Assembly: GCF_022230955.1 (NCBI RefSeq)
Contig: NZ_JAKKFI010000059.1
Location: 1-64,000, forward strand
Direction: 5' to 3'
Length of the DNA stretch: 64,000 bases
From: Micromonospora cabrerizensis
GTDB lineage: Bacteria > Actinomycetota > Actinomycetes > Mycobacteriales > Micromonosporaceae
Shown: one piece after another, positions 10,864 through 17,710 of the stretch
Layout of the letters: each line of letters begins with the position of its first letter
How positions within the stretch are numbered: the stretch's first letter is position 1
Made by a program: the position numbers and the translations under genes
The notes under the pieces: generated by a model
What the model was told of the DNA's origin: nothing
Databases searched by the model: none
What the model saw: the letters and a program-made list of their open reading frames with translations, nothing else

Positions 10864-10900
10864 CCCGCCGTCCTCCGTGCGGGCGTGCGTGCCGTGCGGC

Positions 10901-10978
10901 TTGATCGACTCGGGGTCGTTGCGGGCTTGATCGACTCGGGGTCGTTGCGGGCTTGATCGACTCGGGTTCCTTGAAATC
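10901..10978. repeat. 26-bp tandem repeat array
   Basis: Three copies of a 26-bp unit starting TTGATCGACTCGGG begin at 10901, 10927 and 10953. The first two are followed by GTCGTTGCGGGC. The third diverges after CTCGGG and runs directly into the long palindrome at 10967. The array lies between the MFS gene and the reductase gene and has no coding potential of its own. Confidence 0.9.
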
Positions 10979-11017
10979 GGGGTGTCCCTGCGCGGCGGAC
11001 ACCCCGATTTCAAGGAA
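10967..11017. repeat. Perfect 21-bp-stem palindrome, REP-like
   Basis: Bases 10967-10987 (TTCCTTGAAATCGGGGTGTCC without its last base is 20 nt) pair perfectly with 10997-11017 across a 9-base loop. The ten bases CTCGGGTTCC occur on both sides as direct repeats, at 10961-10970 and 11018-11027. It could act as a bidirectional terminator for the MFS gene. The tandem array beside it and the flanking direct repeats suggest a dispersed palindromic element instead. Confidence 0.88.
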
Positions 11018-11045
11018 CTCGGGTTCCGCCGCCTACCCTGGGCTC

Positions 11046-11573
11046 ATGGCCAAGCTTCTATATTCGGCGACGGCGTCGCTCGACGGCTACATCGCCGGCC
11101 CCGGCGGCGACATGTCCTGGCTGACCGACCACCTCGGGGGTGAGAATCCGACGGCGGAGCGCCTGCTCCACAGCGTCGGCGCGATCCTGGCCGGCAACGG
11201 CACGTTCGGCGGCGACGACCCGAACCGCGGCACCGACAACGAAGGCGCGTTCGGCGGCCAGTACCACGGGCCGGTGTTCGTCCTCACCCACCGTCCACCG
11301 GCCGAGCCACCCGCCGACGTGACGTTCGTCGGTGACCTGCACGCCGCCGTGGCCCAGGCCAAGGAGGCAGCCGGGGACAGGTACGTCAACATCCTGGGCG
11401 CGAACGTCGCCAAGCAGTGCATCGAGGCCGGGCTGCTCGACGAGGTCCTCATGTTCTTCGCCCCGGTGCTGCTCGGCGACGGGGTGCGCATGTTCGACCA
11501 CCCGGGCGGCACCAAGGTGCGATTGGTGCCACTGCCCGGCGAGACCGAGCACTGGTACACCGTCGTCTACTGA
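11046..11573 (+). CDS. Dihydrofolate reductase family / RibD C-terminal domain protein
   Basis: The 175-residue protein begins at ATG 11046, not at an upstream in-frame ATG inside the repeat array. Features of the RibD/DHFR-like fold are the N-terminal strand KLLYSATASLDGYIAG, the VGAILAGNGTFGG segment, VFVLTHRPP, and the nucleotide-contact strand YVNILGANVAKQCIEAGLLDE. Such single-domain proteins are NADPH reductases of mostly unknown substrate; it is not a true folate DHFR on sequence. There is no ribosome site; TACCCT at 11034-11039 lies six bases before the ATG, suggesting a leaderless transcript. Confidence 0.85.
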   Translation: MAKLLYSATASLDGYIAGPGGDMSWLTDHLGGENPTAERLLHSVGAILAGNGTFGGDDPNRGTDNEGAFGGQYHGPVFVLTHRPPAEPPADVTFVGDLHAAVAQAKEAAGDRYVNILGANVAKQCIEAGLLDEVLMFFAPVLLGDGVRMFDHPGGTKVRLVPLPGETEHWYTVVY

Positions 11574-11771
11574 ACCCGCGTCGTCGGTGGTGAGTCCCGT
11601 GGAGCACCTCGATGAGACCCGGAGCGAGCAGTCAGCCTACGAATGACCACGCGGCAGTGACGCCACCTGGATGACGCGCTCGACAGCGAGGCCAGCTCAG
11701 CGGCAGAGACCGGTGATCCCCGCCAGATCGTGGGTCGACGCCGCCGGACCGCCCAGTGGGCCGGGCCCGAC

Positions 11772-12266
11772 CTACCGGTAGTTGTTGAACTGGAGAGCGA
11801 CGCCGAAGTCCTCGCCCTTGAGCAGCGAGATGACCGCCTGGAGGTCGTCCCTCTTCTTGCCGGTGACCCGCAACTGGTCGCCCTGGATCTGCGCCTGCAC
11901 GCCCTTGGGGCCTTCCTCGCGGATCTTCTTGCTGATCGCCTTGGCCTTGTCCGTCTCGATGCCCTGGATCACCTTGCAGTCGATCTTGAAGATCTTGCCG
12001 GACCCGCGCGGCTCGCCGGCGTCCAGCGACTTCAGCGAGATGTTCCGCTTGACCAGCTTCTCCTTGAACACGTCCAGTGCGGCGAGGACCCGCTCCTCAG
12101 TCTCCGCCTGAAGACCGATCGCCTCCTCACCGGACCAGGAGATCTCCGCACCGGTGCCGCGGAAGTCGAACCGCGTCGCGAGCTCCTTTTCCGCCTGCCG
12201 AAGGGCGTTGTCGACCTCCTGGCGGTCAACCTTGCTCACGATGTCGAACGACGGGTTCGCTGCCAT
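11772..12266 (-). CDS. YajQ family cyclic-di-GMP-binding protein
   Basis: The 164-residue protein starts [20 protein letters not shown] at the ATG complementary to 12264-12266, preceded by AGCAGGAGC. The sequence covers the full family: [18 protein letters not shown], the [12 protein letters not shown] segment, and the C-terminal [31 protein letters not shown] repeat, ending in the characteristic FNNYR. Some YajQ proteins bind c-di-GMP and modulate transcription, but whether this one does is not shown. It is a single gene convergent with the reductase gene; I see nothing clear in the 198 bases between them. A c-di-GMP enzyme lies 6 kb away. Confidence 0.93.
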   Translation of the reverse strand: MAANPSFDIVSKVDRQEVDNALRQAEKELATRFDFRGTGAEISWSGEEAIGLQAETEERVLAALDVFKEKLVKRNISLKSLDAGEPRGSGKIFKIDCKVIQGIETDKAKAISKKIREEGPKGVQAQIQGDQLRVTGKKRDDLQAVISLLKGEDFGVALQFNNYR

Positions 12267-12344
12267 GTTTCTGCTCCTGCTGTCCGGCGGTCTGGGCTTG
12301 CCGTCGGCCACCGACCAGCGGCACGACCCCCTGACCGTACCCGG

Positions 12345-12375
12345 TTGCGTAGGTGCCGGGGGGAGCCGCTATCCT
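12345..12375 (+). promoter_or_regulatory. Probable promoter of tRNA-Tyr
   Basis: TTGCGT at 12345-12350 and TATCCT at 12370-12375 are separated by 19 bases and lie about 40 bases before the mature tRNA. The spacing is slightly long, so this is a moderate call. Confidence 0.45.
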
Positions 12376-12413
12376 TGCTTCCGCCGCCGCGTTACGACGC
12401 GGTGGGGTGCCCT

Positions 12414-12497
12414 GGCGGGTTGCCCGAGCGGCCAATGGGAGCGGACTGTAAATCCGTCGCGAAAGCTTCAGAGGTTCGAATCCTCTACCCGCCACCA
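12414..12497 (+). tRNA. tRNA-Tyr (GTA)
   Basis: The acceptor stem GGCGGGT pairs with ACCCGCC, the anticodon loop CTGTAAA gives GTA, a long variable arm is present as in type II tRNAs, and the T loop GGTTCGAATCC is standard. The CCA end is encoded at 12495-12497. Its 3' part from 12446 is duplicated at 16644, so this gene is the integration target of the 4.2-kb element and stays intact. Confidence 0.97.
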
Positions 12498-12499
12498 GG
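12446..12499. repeat. Left attachment repeat (att site) within tRNA-Tyr
   Basis: These 54 bases, from the anticodon loop to just past CCA, recur identically at 16644-16697. Bases before and after the 54 differ, so the limits are sharp. This is the usual core for tyrosine-recombinase integration in a tRNA gene, with the tRNA regenerated at this end. Confidence 0.93.
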
Positions 12500-12506
12500 G
12501 AGCGGC

Positions 12507-12545
12507 AAGGCCCTTGACCTGCGGAAACGCTTGGTTGAGGGCCTT
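12507..12545 (+). terminator. Hairpin after tRNA-Tyr
   Basis: AAGGCCCTTGACC at 12507-12519 pairs over 13 positions, two of them G-U, with GGTTGAGGGCCTT at 12533-12545. It is ten bases past the tRNA CCA and probably ends the tRNA transcript. It lies inside the integrated element, just beyond the left att repeat. Confidence 0.6.
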
Positions 12546-12632
12546 CGCCGTCTGCGGCTCGTTTGACGCTGGTCGACCCTCCTAGACCCTCTGATCGGGC
12601 ACGTAGCGGGCACATCCTGGACAGGAGATGAG

Positions 12633-13139
12633 ATGCCAGAAGGTAGGCCCTCGGTCCCGATGGCGATTCAGCGCGACGTCCTGGTCGAGGCTGGTCATCG
12701 CTGCGCGATCCCGACCTGTCGTCAGGTTCCGACTGAGTTGGCTCACATTGATCCCTGGAGCAAGGTCCAAGAGCACACGTTCGCAAACATCATCGCCCTC
12801 TGCCCGACGTGCCACTCCCGATACGACCAGGGGCAGATCGACCGGCAGTCGATGTTGCAGTACAAGGCCAACCTGTCGGTGCTGAACCACCGCTACGGTG
12901 ACCTTGAACGAAGGTTGCTGGAGCTTTTCGCGGCAGAGCCGAAGACGGCCGTGATTCAACTGCCAGGCGGCTTCGGGATCATGCTCAGCTACCTGATTCA
13001 GGATGCCCTCCTGGTGCCGGTGGACATGGGCGGGAACCGGGGCTACATCATGGGGATGCCTGCGGCGGAGTGTTTCGGCCTCACCGAGAAAGGTCGAGAG
13101 TTCGTCACGCGCTGGGCGCAAGCTCGTCCGGTGGACTAG
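12633..13139 (+). CDS. HNH endonuclease domain protein (element cargo)
   Basis: The 168-residue protein starts at ATG 12633 after ACAGGAGATGAG. Residues 17-65 form an HNH domain: a zinc site with Cys24, Cys29, Cys57 and Cys60, His38 in ELAHIDP, Asn52 in FANIIAL and His61 in CHSRYD. The rest has a hydrophobic PGGFGIMLSYLIQDALLVPVD stretch and no domain I recognise. A DNA-cleaving role is expected from the motif. Being cargo of an integrated element, a restriction or defence function is possible but unproven. It is followed by a palindrome at 13176-13241. Confidence 0.85.
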   Translation: MPEGRPSVPMAIQRDVLVEAGHRCAIPTCRQVPTELAHIDPWSKVQEHTFANIIALCPTCHSRYDQGQIDRQSMLQYKANLSVLNHRYGDLERRLLELFAAEPKTAVIQLPGGFGIMLSYLIQDALLVPVDMGGNRGYIMGMPAAECFGLTEKGREFVTRWAQARPVD

Positions 13140-13175
13140 CGGATCTCCTCGTCGGGCAGTCGTCAGACCGTCCGG

Positions 13176-13241
13176 CCTCCCCAAACGGGGCCAAGGTGGA
13201 GCGCCCTACCGTACGAACGGCCTTGACCCCGTTTGGGGAGG
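13176..13241. terminator. 21-bp-arm palindrome after the HNH gene
   Basis: Bases 13176-13196 (starting CCTCCCCAAACGGGG) pair with 13221-13241 (ending CCCCGTTTGGGGAGG) at 20 of 21 positions across a 24-base loop. It begins 37 bases after the HNH stop, so it could terminate that gene. Its size and symmetry also fit a small palindromic insertion or a recombination-directionality site beside the xis/int genes. Confidence 0.6.
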
Positions 13242-13439
13242 CTGGTAGCCGACATCCGGGCGCTGGCCACCGAGTACCCGGCACCTGCCGACGCGGCGGA
13301 CATCCTCGCCCAGGTCGACCGGGAAACCGCCACCGAGCCAACCCGGCCGCCTCTGCCCCGGCAACGTCGCGGACCACTGCTGCCGGATTCGCTGCTGAAC
13401 ATCCTCGACCGGGACACCGACGGGGGTGAGCCGCGGTGA
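13233..13439 (+). CDS. Short unassigned frame upstream of the excisionase-like gene
   Basis: A 68-codon frame from a TTG at 13233 ends in GTGA overlapping the next gene start. The peptide (ADIRALATEYPAPADAADIL, then a Pro/Arg-rich stretch and LLPDSLLNILDRDTDG) is not recognised. Its start falls inside the palindrome arm, so it may be the surviving 3' end of a longer element gene, for example a replication or regulatory gene, truncated by deletion. Tight overlap with the excisionase suggests the reading frame was once translated. Confidence 0.4.
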   Translation: MGRLVADIRALATEYPAPADAADILAQVDRETATEPTRPPLPRQRRGPLLPDSLLNILDRDTDGGEPR

Positions 13440-13606
13440 CCGCCCCGACCGACGGCCGAACCTTCTACCGGCTCCGCGCCCCCGGGCACCGACGGCGCCA
13501 GACCGGCAAGGGACCACGGGTGATCAAGCTCCCGAATGGGCAGCTTCGGGTCCGCCGGTCGGCGCTCGGTCGGTGGCTTGGCGACCTGGGGCAGGACGCG
13601 GCATGA
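13436..13606 (+). CDS. Excisionase-like helix-turn-helix protein, short
   Basis: This 56-codon gene starts at GTG 13436 (overlapping the preceding stop) and ends in ATGA overlapping the integrase start. The end VIKLPNGQLRVRRSALGRWL resembles the recognition wing and last helix of MerR/AlpA-type excisionases, which usually sit directly before the integrase in actinomycete integrative elements. The first helix is poorly conserved and the protein is shorter than usual, so it may be degraded like the integrase. Confidence 0.6.
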   Translation: MTAPTDGRTFYRLRAPGHRRRQTGKGPRVIKLPNGQLRVRRSALGRWLGDLGQDAA

Positions 13607-15038
13607 AGAGCTACGAGGTCCAGATCTGGGAGATCGCTAAGCGCGCTGACCGGAAGGCTCGGCCGTGGCGGGTCCGCTGGGCGGTTAGCGGCCAACGCTT
13701 CGAGGACATGTTCCGTACCAAAGCCCTGGCGCACTCGTTCCGCGCCGAGCTGGTCCAGGCGGCCAACGCGGGGGAGCCCTTCGACCCGGCCACCGGCCGC
13801 CCGGTCTCCGAGGCCAGAACCAAGAACCCCACCACCTGGTACGCGCACAGCCGGGCGTACGTCGAGATGAAGTGGCCCCGGGCAGCGGCCAAGACCCGGC
13901 GCTCGATCGTCGAAGCGCTGACCTCGATCACGGTGACCCTGACCCGGCCGGCGAAGCGGGGCCGACCGACTGACGCCCTGCTCCGTGAGGCGCTGTACCT
14001 CTACGGCCTCAACCCCCGCCGCTGGTCCGATGAGATCCCCGCCGACCACGCGGCGGCGCTCGCCTGGCTGGAAACCGCGTCCCTCCCGGTAGTCGAACTC
14101 GATTCACCGGCGATGGTCCGCCCGGGTCCTCGACAGCCTGTGCGTACGCCTCGACGGCAAGCCGGCGGCGGCCTCCACCGTCCAGCGGAAGCGAGCCACC
14201 TTCCACAACGTGCTCGGGTACGCCGTCGAGCTGGAGCTGATCGCCTCCAACCCGGTCGACCGGGTTCAGTGGACTGCTCCCGAGGTCGCGCAATCGATCG
14301 ACCGGCGGGTGGTGGCGAACCCGGCCCAGGTCGCCACGCTGCTGGAGGCGGTGAAATCTCTCGGCAAACGCGCCGACAAGGTCACGGCCTTCTTCGGCTG
14401 CCTCTACTACGCGGGCATGCGTCCCTCGGAAGCCGCGGACCTACGGCGGGAGGACTGCGACCTTGCCGGCCGGTGCGCCGACTGCGGGGCCGACTTCGAC
14501 GACCTGGCGGCGGTGAAGCCTTCCCGGTCCTGCGACCACGAGAAGATCGAATATCGCTGGGGCCGCCTGGTGCTCCCCGGCACCTCGCCGCGTGCCGGAT
14601 CGCACTGGACCGATGACGGCGGCTCCCACGAGCGACGCGGACTCAAGCACCGGGGAGGGCTGAGACTCGGACGGTCCCGATCCCGCCCGGCTCGTCGAGC
14701 TGCTGTGCGCGCATGTCGAGAATCACGGAGTCGGTCCGGACGGCCGGTTCTTCCGGGGTCTGCACGGTGGGCCGCTGTCGGAGTCGGTCTACGACCGGTG
14801 GTGGAAGCTCGCCCGCGAAAAGGCCCTGACCGAATCGCAGGTCGCCTCGCCGCTCGTCCGCCGGCCCTACGACCTGCGGCACGCGGCGGCCTCGCTCTGG
14901 CTGAATGCCGGCGTCCCGCCGACCGAGGTCGCCCGGCGCCTGGGCCACGGCGTCGCCGTCCTGCTCCGCGTCTACGCCAACTGCATCGACGGCGGCGACG
15001 AGACCATGAACGACAAGATCGGCGACGCCCTCGGATGA
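13603..15038 (+). pseudogene. Tyrosine recombinase / integrase, frameshifted
   Basis: Homology runs from ATG 13603 to TGA 15036-15038 but through changing frames. Frame shifts occur near 14122 (one base lost before ARVLDSLCVRLDGKPAAAST), near 14653 (one base lost), near 14661 (one extra T) and near 14689 (one base lost before LVELLCAHVENHG). All catalytic elements can still be read: Arg in GMRPSEAADL, the DLRHAAASLW His-Arg motif, LGH, and Tyr in LLRVYANCID. A Cys-rich insertion (CDLAGRCADCG) is typical of actinomycete integrases of this type. Either a recent pseudogene or a cluster of assembly errors. Confidence 0.85.
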
Positions 15039-15074
15039 GCGGTCGAGTGGACGAGATGCGCTAGATGTTGAGGA

Positions 15075-16649
15075 GTGGAGTTGCCTGTATCGCCAGCATC
15101 ACCCCGGCCTGATGTTCACGTCGAGGTCCGTTCGATCACGACCAACGAAAGCCCGGTGCCGGCGTTGCGGCTCTGGGGCATCCGCCGGTCAATAACTCTG
15201 GCTGTCGCAGCCGCGTTGACGGTGGTCGTCGCCTTGATCGTCGCAGCGTCGTGGTACGCGGGTTGGCCTGGTATTCGGCGGGATGCAACCGTCACGACGG
15301 CTACTCTCTTCGACCTCCTGAAGCTCGTTTTTGCCGTTGTGGCGGGCGTTGGTGGCGTCGCGGCTCTGGTGGTCGCATATCGTCGGCAGCGAGTCGCAGA
15401 GCACACGAACGAGCTGGCCGAGTTCGCTCACCAACTGGCATTCGCAGCTGACCTGCGCGCCGAGGTTGCCAAAGCTCTCGCTGAGGCCGCAGACGAACGG
15501 GCCAAGGTGGAGACAGAACGTAACGGTGTCCGCCTGTTCAACGAACGCTTCGCCAAGGCGTCCGAGCAGATTGGTTCGGACAAGGCGGCCATTCGACTGG
15601 CTGGGGTGTACGCCACGGCCGGTCTTGCAGATGACTGGCGGGAGGGGCGACAGACCTGCATTGACGTCCTCTGCGCCTACCTCCGTATGCCCTACACGTC
15701 GCCGGAGACTCCCAGCGGAGCTTCGGCACGGCAAGCTGATGGCCAAGCGCCGATCGTGGACGCGGAGACGAACCGGGCCGCTCACGAGGAGCGGGAGGTG
15801 CGTCATACCGTCATCCGACTGATCGGTAGGCATCTACGCCTAGTCGATGAGGATCTGACATCATGGCGCGGCCTCGACTTCGATTTCACCGGTGCAGTTT
15901 TCGACGGTGGTGACTTCTCGGACGCGACGTTCAGTGGTGGGCGGGTGTCCTTCGATGAGGCGTCGTTCAACGGTGGGAAGGTGAACTTTCGCAGGACGTC
16001 GTTCAGTGGTGGTCGGGTGTCCTTTGCCGGGGCGTCGTTCAGTGCCGGATATGTGGCCTTCGATGGGGCTTCGTTCAGTGGCGGGCTAGTGAACTTTCGC
16101 CGGGCGTCTTTCACTGGCGGGGATGTGTCCTTTAGTGAAGCCTCGTTCAGTGGCGGCGATGTGTCATTTGGTGGGGCGTCGTTCAGTGGTGGCGGGGGGA
16201 ACTTTGGTGGGGCGTCGTTCAGCGGCGGGGATGTGTCATTTGGTGGGGCGTCGTTCAGTGGTGGCCGGGTGAACTTTGGTGGGGCGTCGTTCAGTGGTGG
16301 GCGCGTGAACTTCGTTGGAGCCTCGTTCAGTGCCGGGTGGGTGAGCTTCGGCGTGGCGTCGTTCACTGCCGGGTGGGTGAACTTTGGCGTGGCGTCGTTC
16401 GATGGTGGGCGGGTGTACTTCGACGGGGCGTCGTTTAGTGGGGGGCAGGTGCGGCTTGACAAGGCGCTCATCGAAGTGCCACCTGAGTTCGACGCTTGGC
16501 CTGGCGGGTCGCCTCCAGAGGGACTTCTACTGCCGCCGAAGGCGCGAGCGTGGGCGGATGGTGGGCACTGGGATGCGAGCGCGGCGGTCGACGCAGAGAA
16601 ACAGCAGGTCAACGCCGCTGACTCGGCCAAGATCTCTGACGCCCTGTAA
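15075..16649 (+). CDS. Membrane-anchored pentapeptide-repeat-like protein with 12-residue repeats
   Basis: This 524-residue protein has two transmembrane helices (about residues 38-60 and 75-97), a charged coiled-coil-like segment (ELAEFAHQLAFAADLRAEVA to about 160), a conserved block containing RQTCIDVLCAYLRMPY, then residues 288-455 made of fourteen consecutive 12-residue units of the form GGxVxFxGASFS, followed by a short tail. Repeats of this kind should form a beta-solenoid. Actinobacterial proteins of this architecture are common and uncharacterised. GTG 15075 is the annotated start; TTG 15081, five bases after AGGAG, is an alternative. The TAA stop lies in the right att repeat, so recombination there would change the C-terminus. 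Confidence 0.85.
   Translation: MELPVSPASPRPDVHVEVRSITTNESPVPALRLWGIRRSITLAVAAALTVVVALIVAASWYAGWPGIRRDATVTTATLFDLLKLVFAVVAGVGGVAALVVAYRRQRVAEHTNELAEFAHQLAFAADLRAEVAKALAEAADERAKVETERNGVRLFNERFAKASEQIGSDKAAIRLAGVYATAGLADDWREGRQTCIDVLCAYLRMPYTSPETPSGASARQADGQAPIVDAETNRAAHEEREVRHTVIRLIGRHLRLVDEDLTSWRGLDFDFTGAVFDGGDFSDATFSGGRVSFDEASFNGGKVNFRRTSFSGGRVSFAGASFSAGYVAFDGASFSGGLVNFRRASFTGGDVSFSEASFSGGDVSFGGASFSGGGGNFGGASFSGGDVSFGGASFSGGRVNFGGASFSGGRVNFVGASFSAGWVSFGVASFTAGWVNFGVASFDGGRVYFDGASFSGGQVRLDKALIEVPPEFDAWPGGSPPEGLLLPPKARAWADGGHWDASAAVDAEKQQVNAADSAKISDAL
15936..16439 (+). repeat. Fourteen 36-bp coding repeats
   Basis: The DNA repeats with an exact 36-bp period, in frame, starting at the Gly codon at 15936. 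Sequence between copies differs mainly at three or four codons, while GGG/GGT GG and GCGTCGTTCAGT are nearly constant. No length variation among units is seen. Confidence 0.92.
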
Positions 16650-16697
16650 ATCCGTCGCGAAAGCTTCAGAGGTTCGAATCCTCTACCCGCCACCAGG
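16644..16697. repeat. Right attachment repeat (duplicate of the tRNA-Tyr 3' part)
   Basis: Identical over 54 bases to 12446-12499. It contains the anticodon loop through CCA but no acceptor 5' strand or D arm, so it is not a tRNA gene. It overlaps the stop codon of the repeat-protein gene. Confidence 0.93.
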
Positions 16698-16704
16698 TGC
16701 AGAC

Positions 16705-16742
16705 ACGGCCCCTGACCAGCAGAGATGCTGATCGGGGGCCGT
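16705..16742 (+). terminator. Hairpin just outside the right att site
   Basis: ACGGCCCCTGACCAGCA at 16705-16721 pairs with TGCTGATCGGGGGCCGT at 16726-16742 over 17 positions (15 Watson-Crick plus two wobble or mismatch) with a GAGA loop. It was probably the original tRNA-Tyr terminator before integration and now ends the repeat-protein gene. Confidence 0.6.
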
Positions 16743-16913
16743 TGTCGTTGATCTGGCCGAGTCTGGCTGAGCCCAGCCGGAGGCGACTGGGTGTGGGCAG
16801 ATCGGTCTTGCATCTGCCGGTCGACGTCGAGTGGCCGAGCATGGATTCCTTGGACTCGGGCAAACCGGCCCCTCACGTGGACGGAAACGTCGACGGACCG
16901 GCAGGATGGCCCG

Positions 16914-17279
16914 GTGGAGCGAGACACCCTGATCGCCCTTCTCTGCGCGGAGGACGGTGACGTCTACGAGTCATGTCGTGACGCTCTGCAAGCGGGCTAC
17001 GACTTCGAGGTCTTCGACGGGGCCGTACCGGTTGAGGCCCTGCTCACCACCTACCGGCGTCGAGAGCGTCACACCCGTACGCGCGGCATTCGGACGCTCG
17101 GGTTCGTTCAGGCGGTGGATCGGCTGGTCTCGGCCGAAAGACTGGGAGAATTGCTGATCGGTCAGGTTGGCGGCGCCGGGACAACGTGGTTCTACCAACT
17201 CTTCCTCACACCTGACGGCTCCCGCCTCGTCGCCTGCCTCGCGGTCAGTCAGGACAGGGAAGACGCTGCACGACGGTAG
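16914..17279 (+). CDS. Hypothetical protein
   Basis: A 121-residue soluble protein starting at GTG 16914; upstream codons are unlike coding sequence. CAGGAT at 16902-16907 is six bases before the start, with no ribosome site. The sequence (IALLCAEDGDVYESCRDALQ, AVPVEALLTTYRRRERHTRTRG, VDRLVSAERLGELLIGQV, TTWFYQLFLTPDGSRLVACL) has good codon bias and a plausible alpha/beta composition. I do not recognise the family. It is the first chromosomal gene to the right of the integrated element. Confidence 0.6.
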   Translation: MERDTLIALLCAEDGDVYESCRDALQAGYDFEVFDGAVPVEALLTTYRRRERHTRTRGIRTLGFVQAVDRLVSAERLGELLIGQVGGAGTTWFYQLFLTPDGSRLVACLAVSQDREDAARR

Positions 17280-17512
17280 CCGGCGGATCGACTGCCCCCA
17301 CCTCGGCGTGGGGCGGCTGCCCGGCGGTATCCGGTGGCTTTCCGCCCCGGCTGGACCAAACCCTGCACCTTGGCGCCAATACCACCGGTAGTCGTTGCGC
17401 AGGGTGATCCGCGATCCCTGTCTCGGCCGGGCGGTCGCTGGGCCGTTGCCAGGCTGGGCGAGTGCCAGCGGCGCCAGCGCTCCGGCGCCGGCCGAGTCGA
17501 TGCGGTAGGTGA

Positions 17513-17710
17513 GACGTCCCGGTCCCGGTCGTCTTCACCACCTTCCCGGGCGAGATCTGGGCTGCCCCGCGCAGTCGGGTCGAGGCGGTCTACCCCGGAG
17601 TCGCGTACTTCGACGAGGCTGACAGTGGCGGCCACTTCGCGGCCTGGGAGGAGCAGGACCTCTTCTCGGCCGAGATTCGAGCCGCGTTCCGGCCGCTACG
17701 GAAAGCCTGA
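17513..17710 (+). pseudogene. C-terminal remnant of an epoxide hydrolase (alpha/beta hydrolase)
   Basis: After an in-frame TGA at 17510-17512, 65 codons read DVPVPVVFTTFPGEIWAAPR, YPGVAYFDEADSGGHFAAWE and EEQDLFSAEIRAAFRPLRK. This is the conserved end of EHN-type epoxide hydrolases, with the catalytic His in GGHFAAWE. Nothing upstream encodes the lid or the nucleophile Asp, so the gene is a truncated relic. The 233 bases between 17280 and 17512 hold no recognisable gene. Confidence 0.75.

Larger units (their letters stand above)
12446..16697. mobile_element. Integrated element in tRNA-Tyr (about 4.2 kb, integrase decayed)
   Basis: The unit between the two 54-bp repeats is 4198 bp. Its contents in order are an HNH nuclease gene, a strong palindrome, a short unassigned frame, an excisionase-like HTH gene, a tyrosine recombinase gene broken by several indels, and a membrane protein gene with 12-residue repeats whose stop codon lies in the right repeat. 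No replication or transfer gene remains, so it looks like a small integrative element or the stripped remains of an actinomycete AICE. Without an intact integrase it should be fixed unless helped in trans. Confidence 0.85.

Noticed and set aside
13603..15038. Programmed frameshifting in the integrase
   Set aside because: Four separate one-base changes of both signs without slippery heptamers or adjacent structures fit decay or sequence error better.
15936..16439. CRISPR-like 36-bp periodic repeat
   Set aside because: The 36-bp units are contiguous and in frame with no spacers; it is a protein repeat.
16644..16697. Second tRNA-Tyr gene
   Set aside because: Only the 3' part is present; there is no acceptor 5' strand or D arm.
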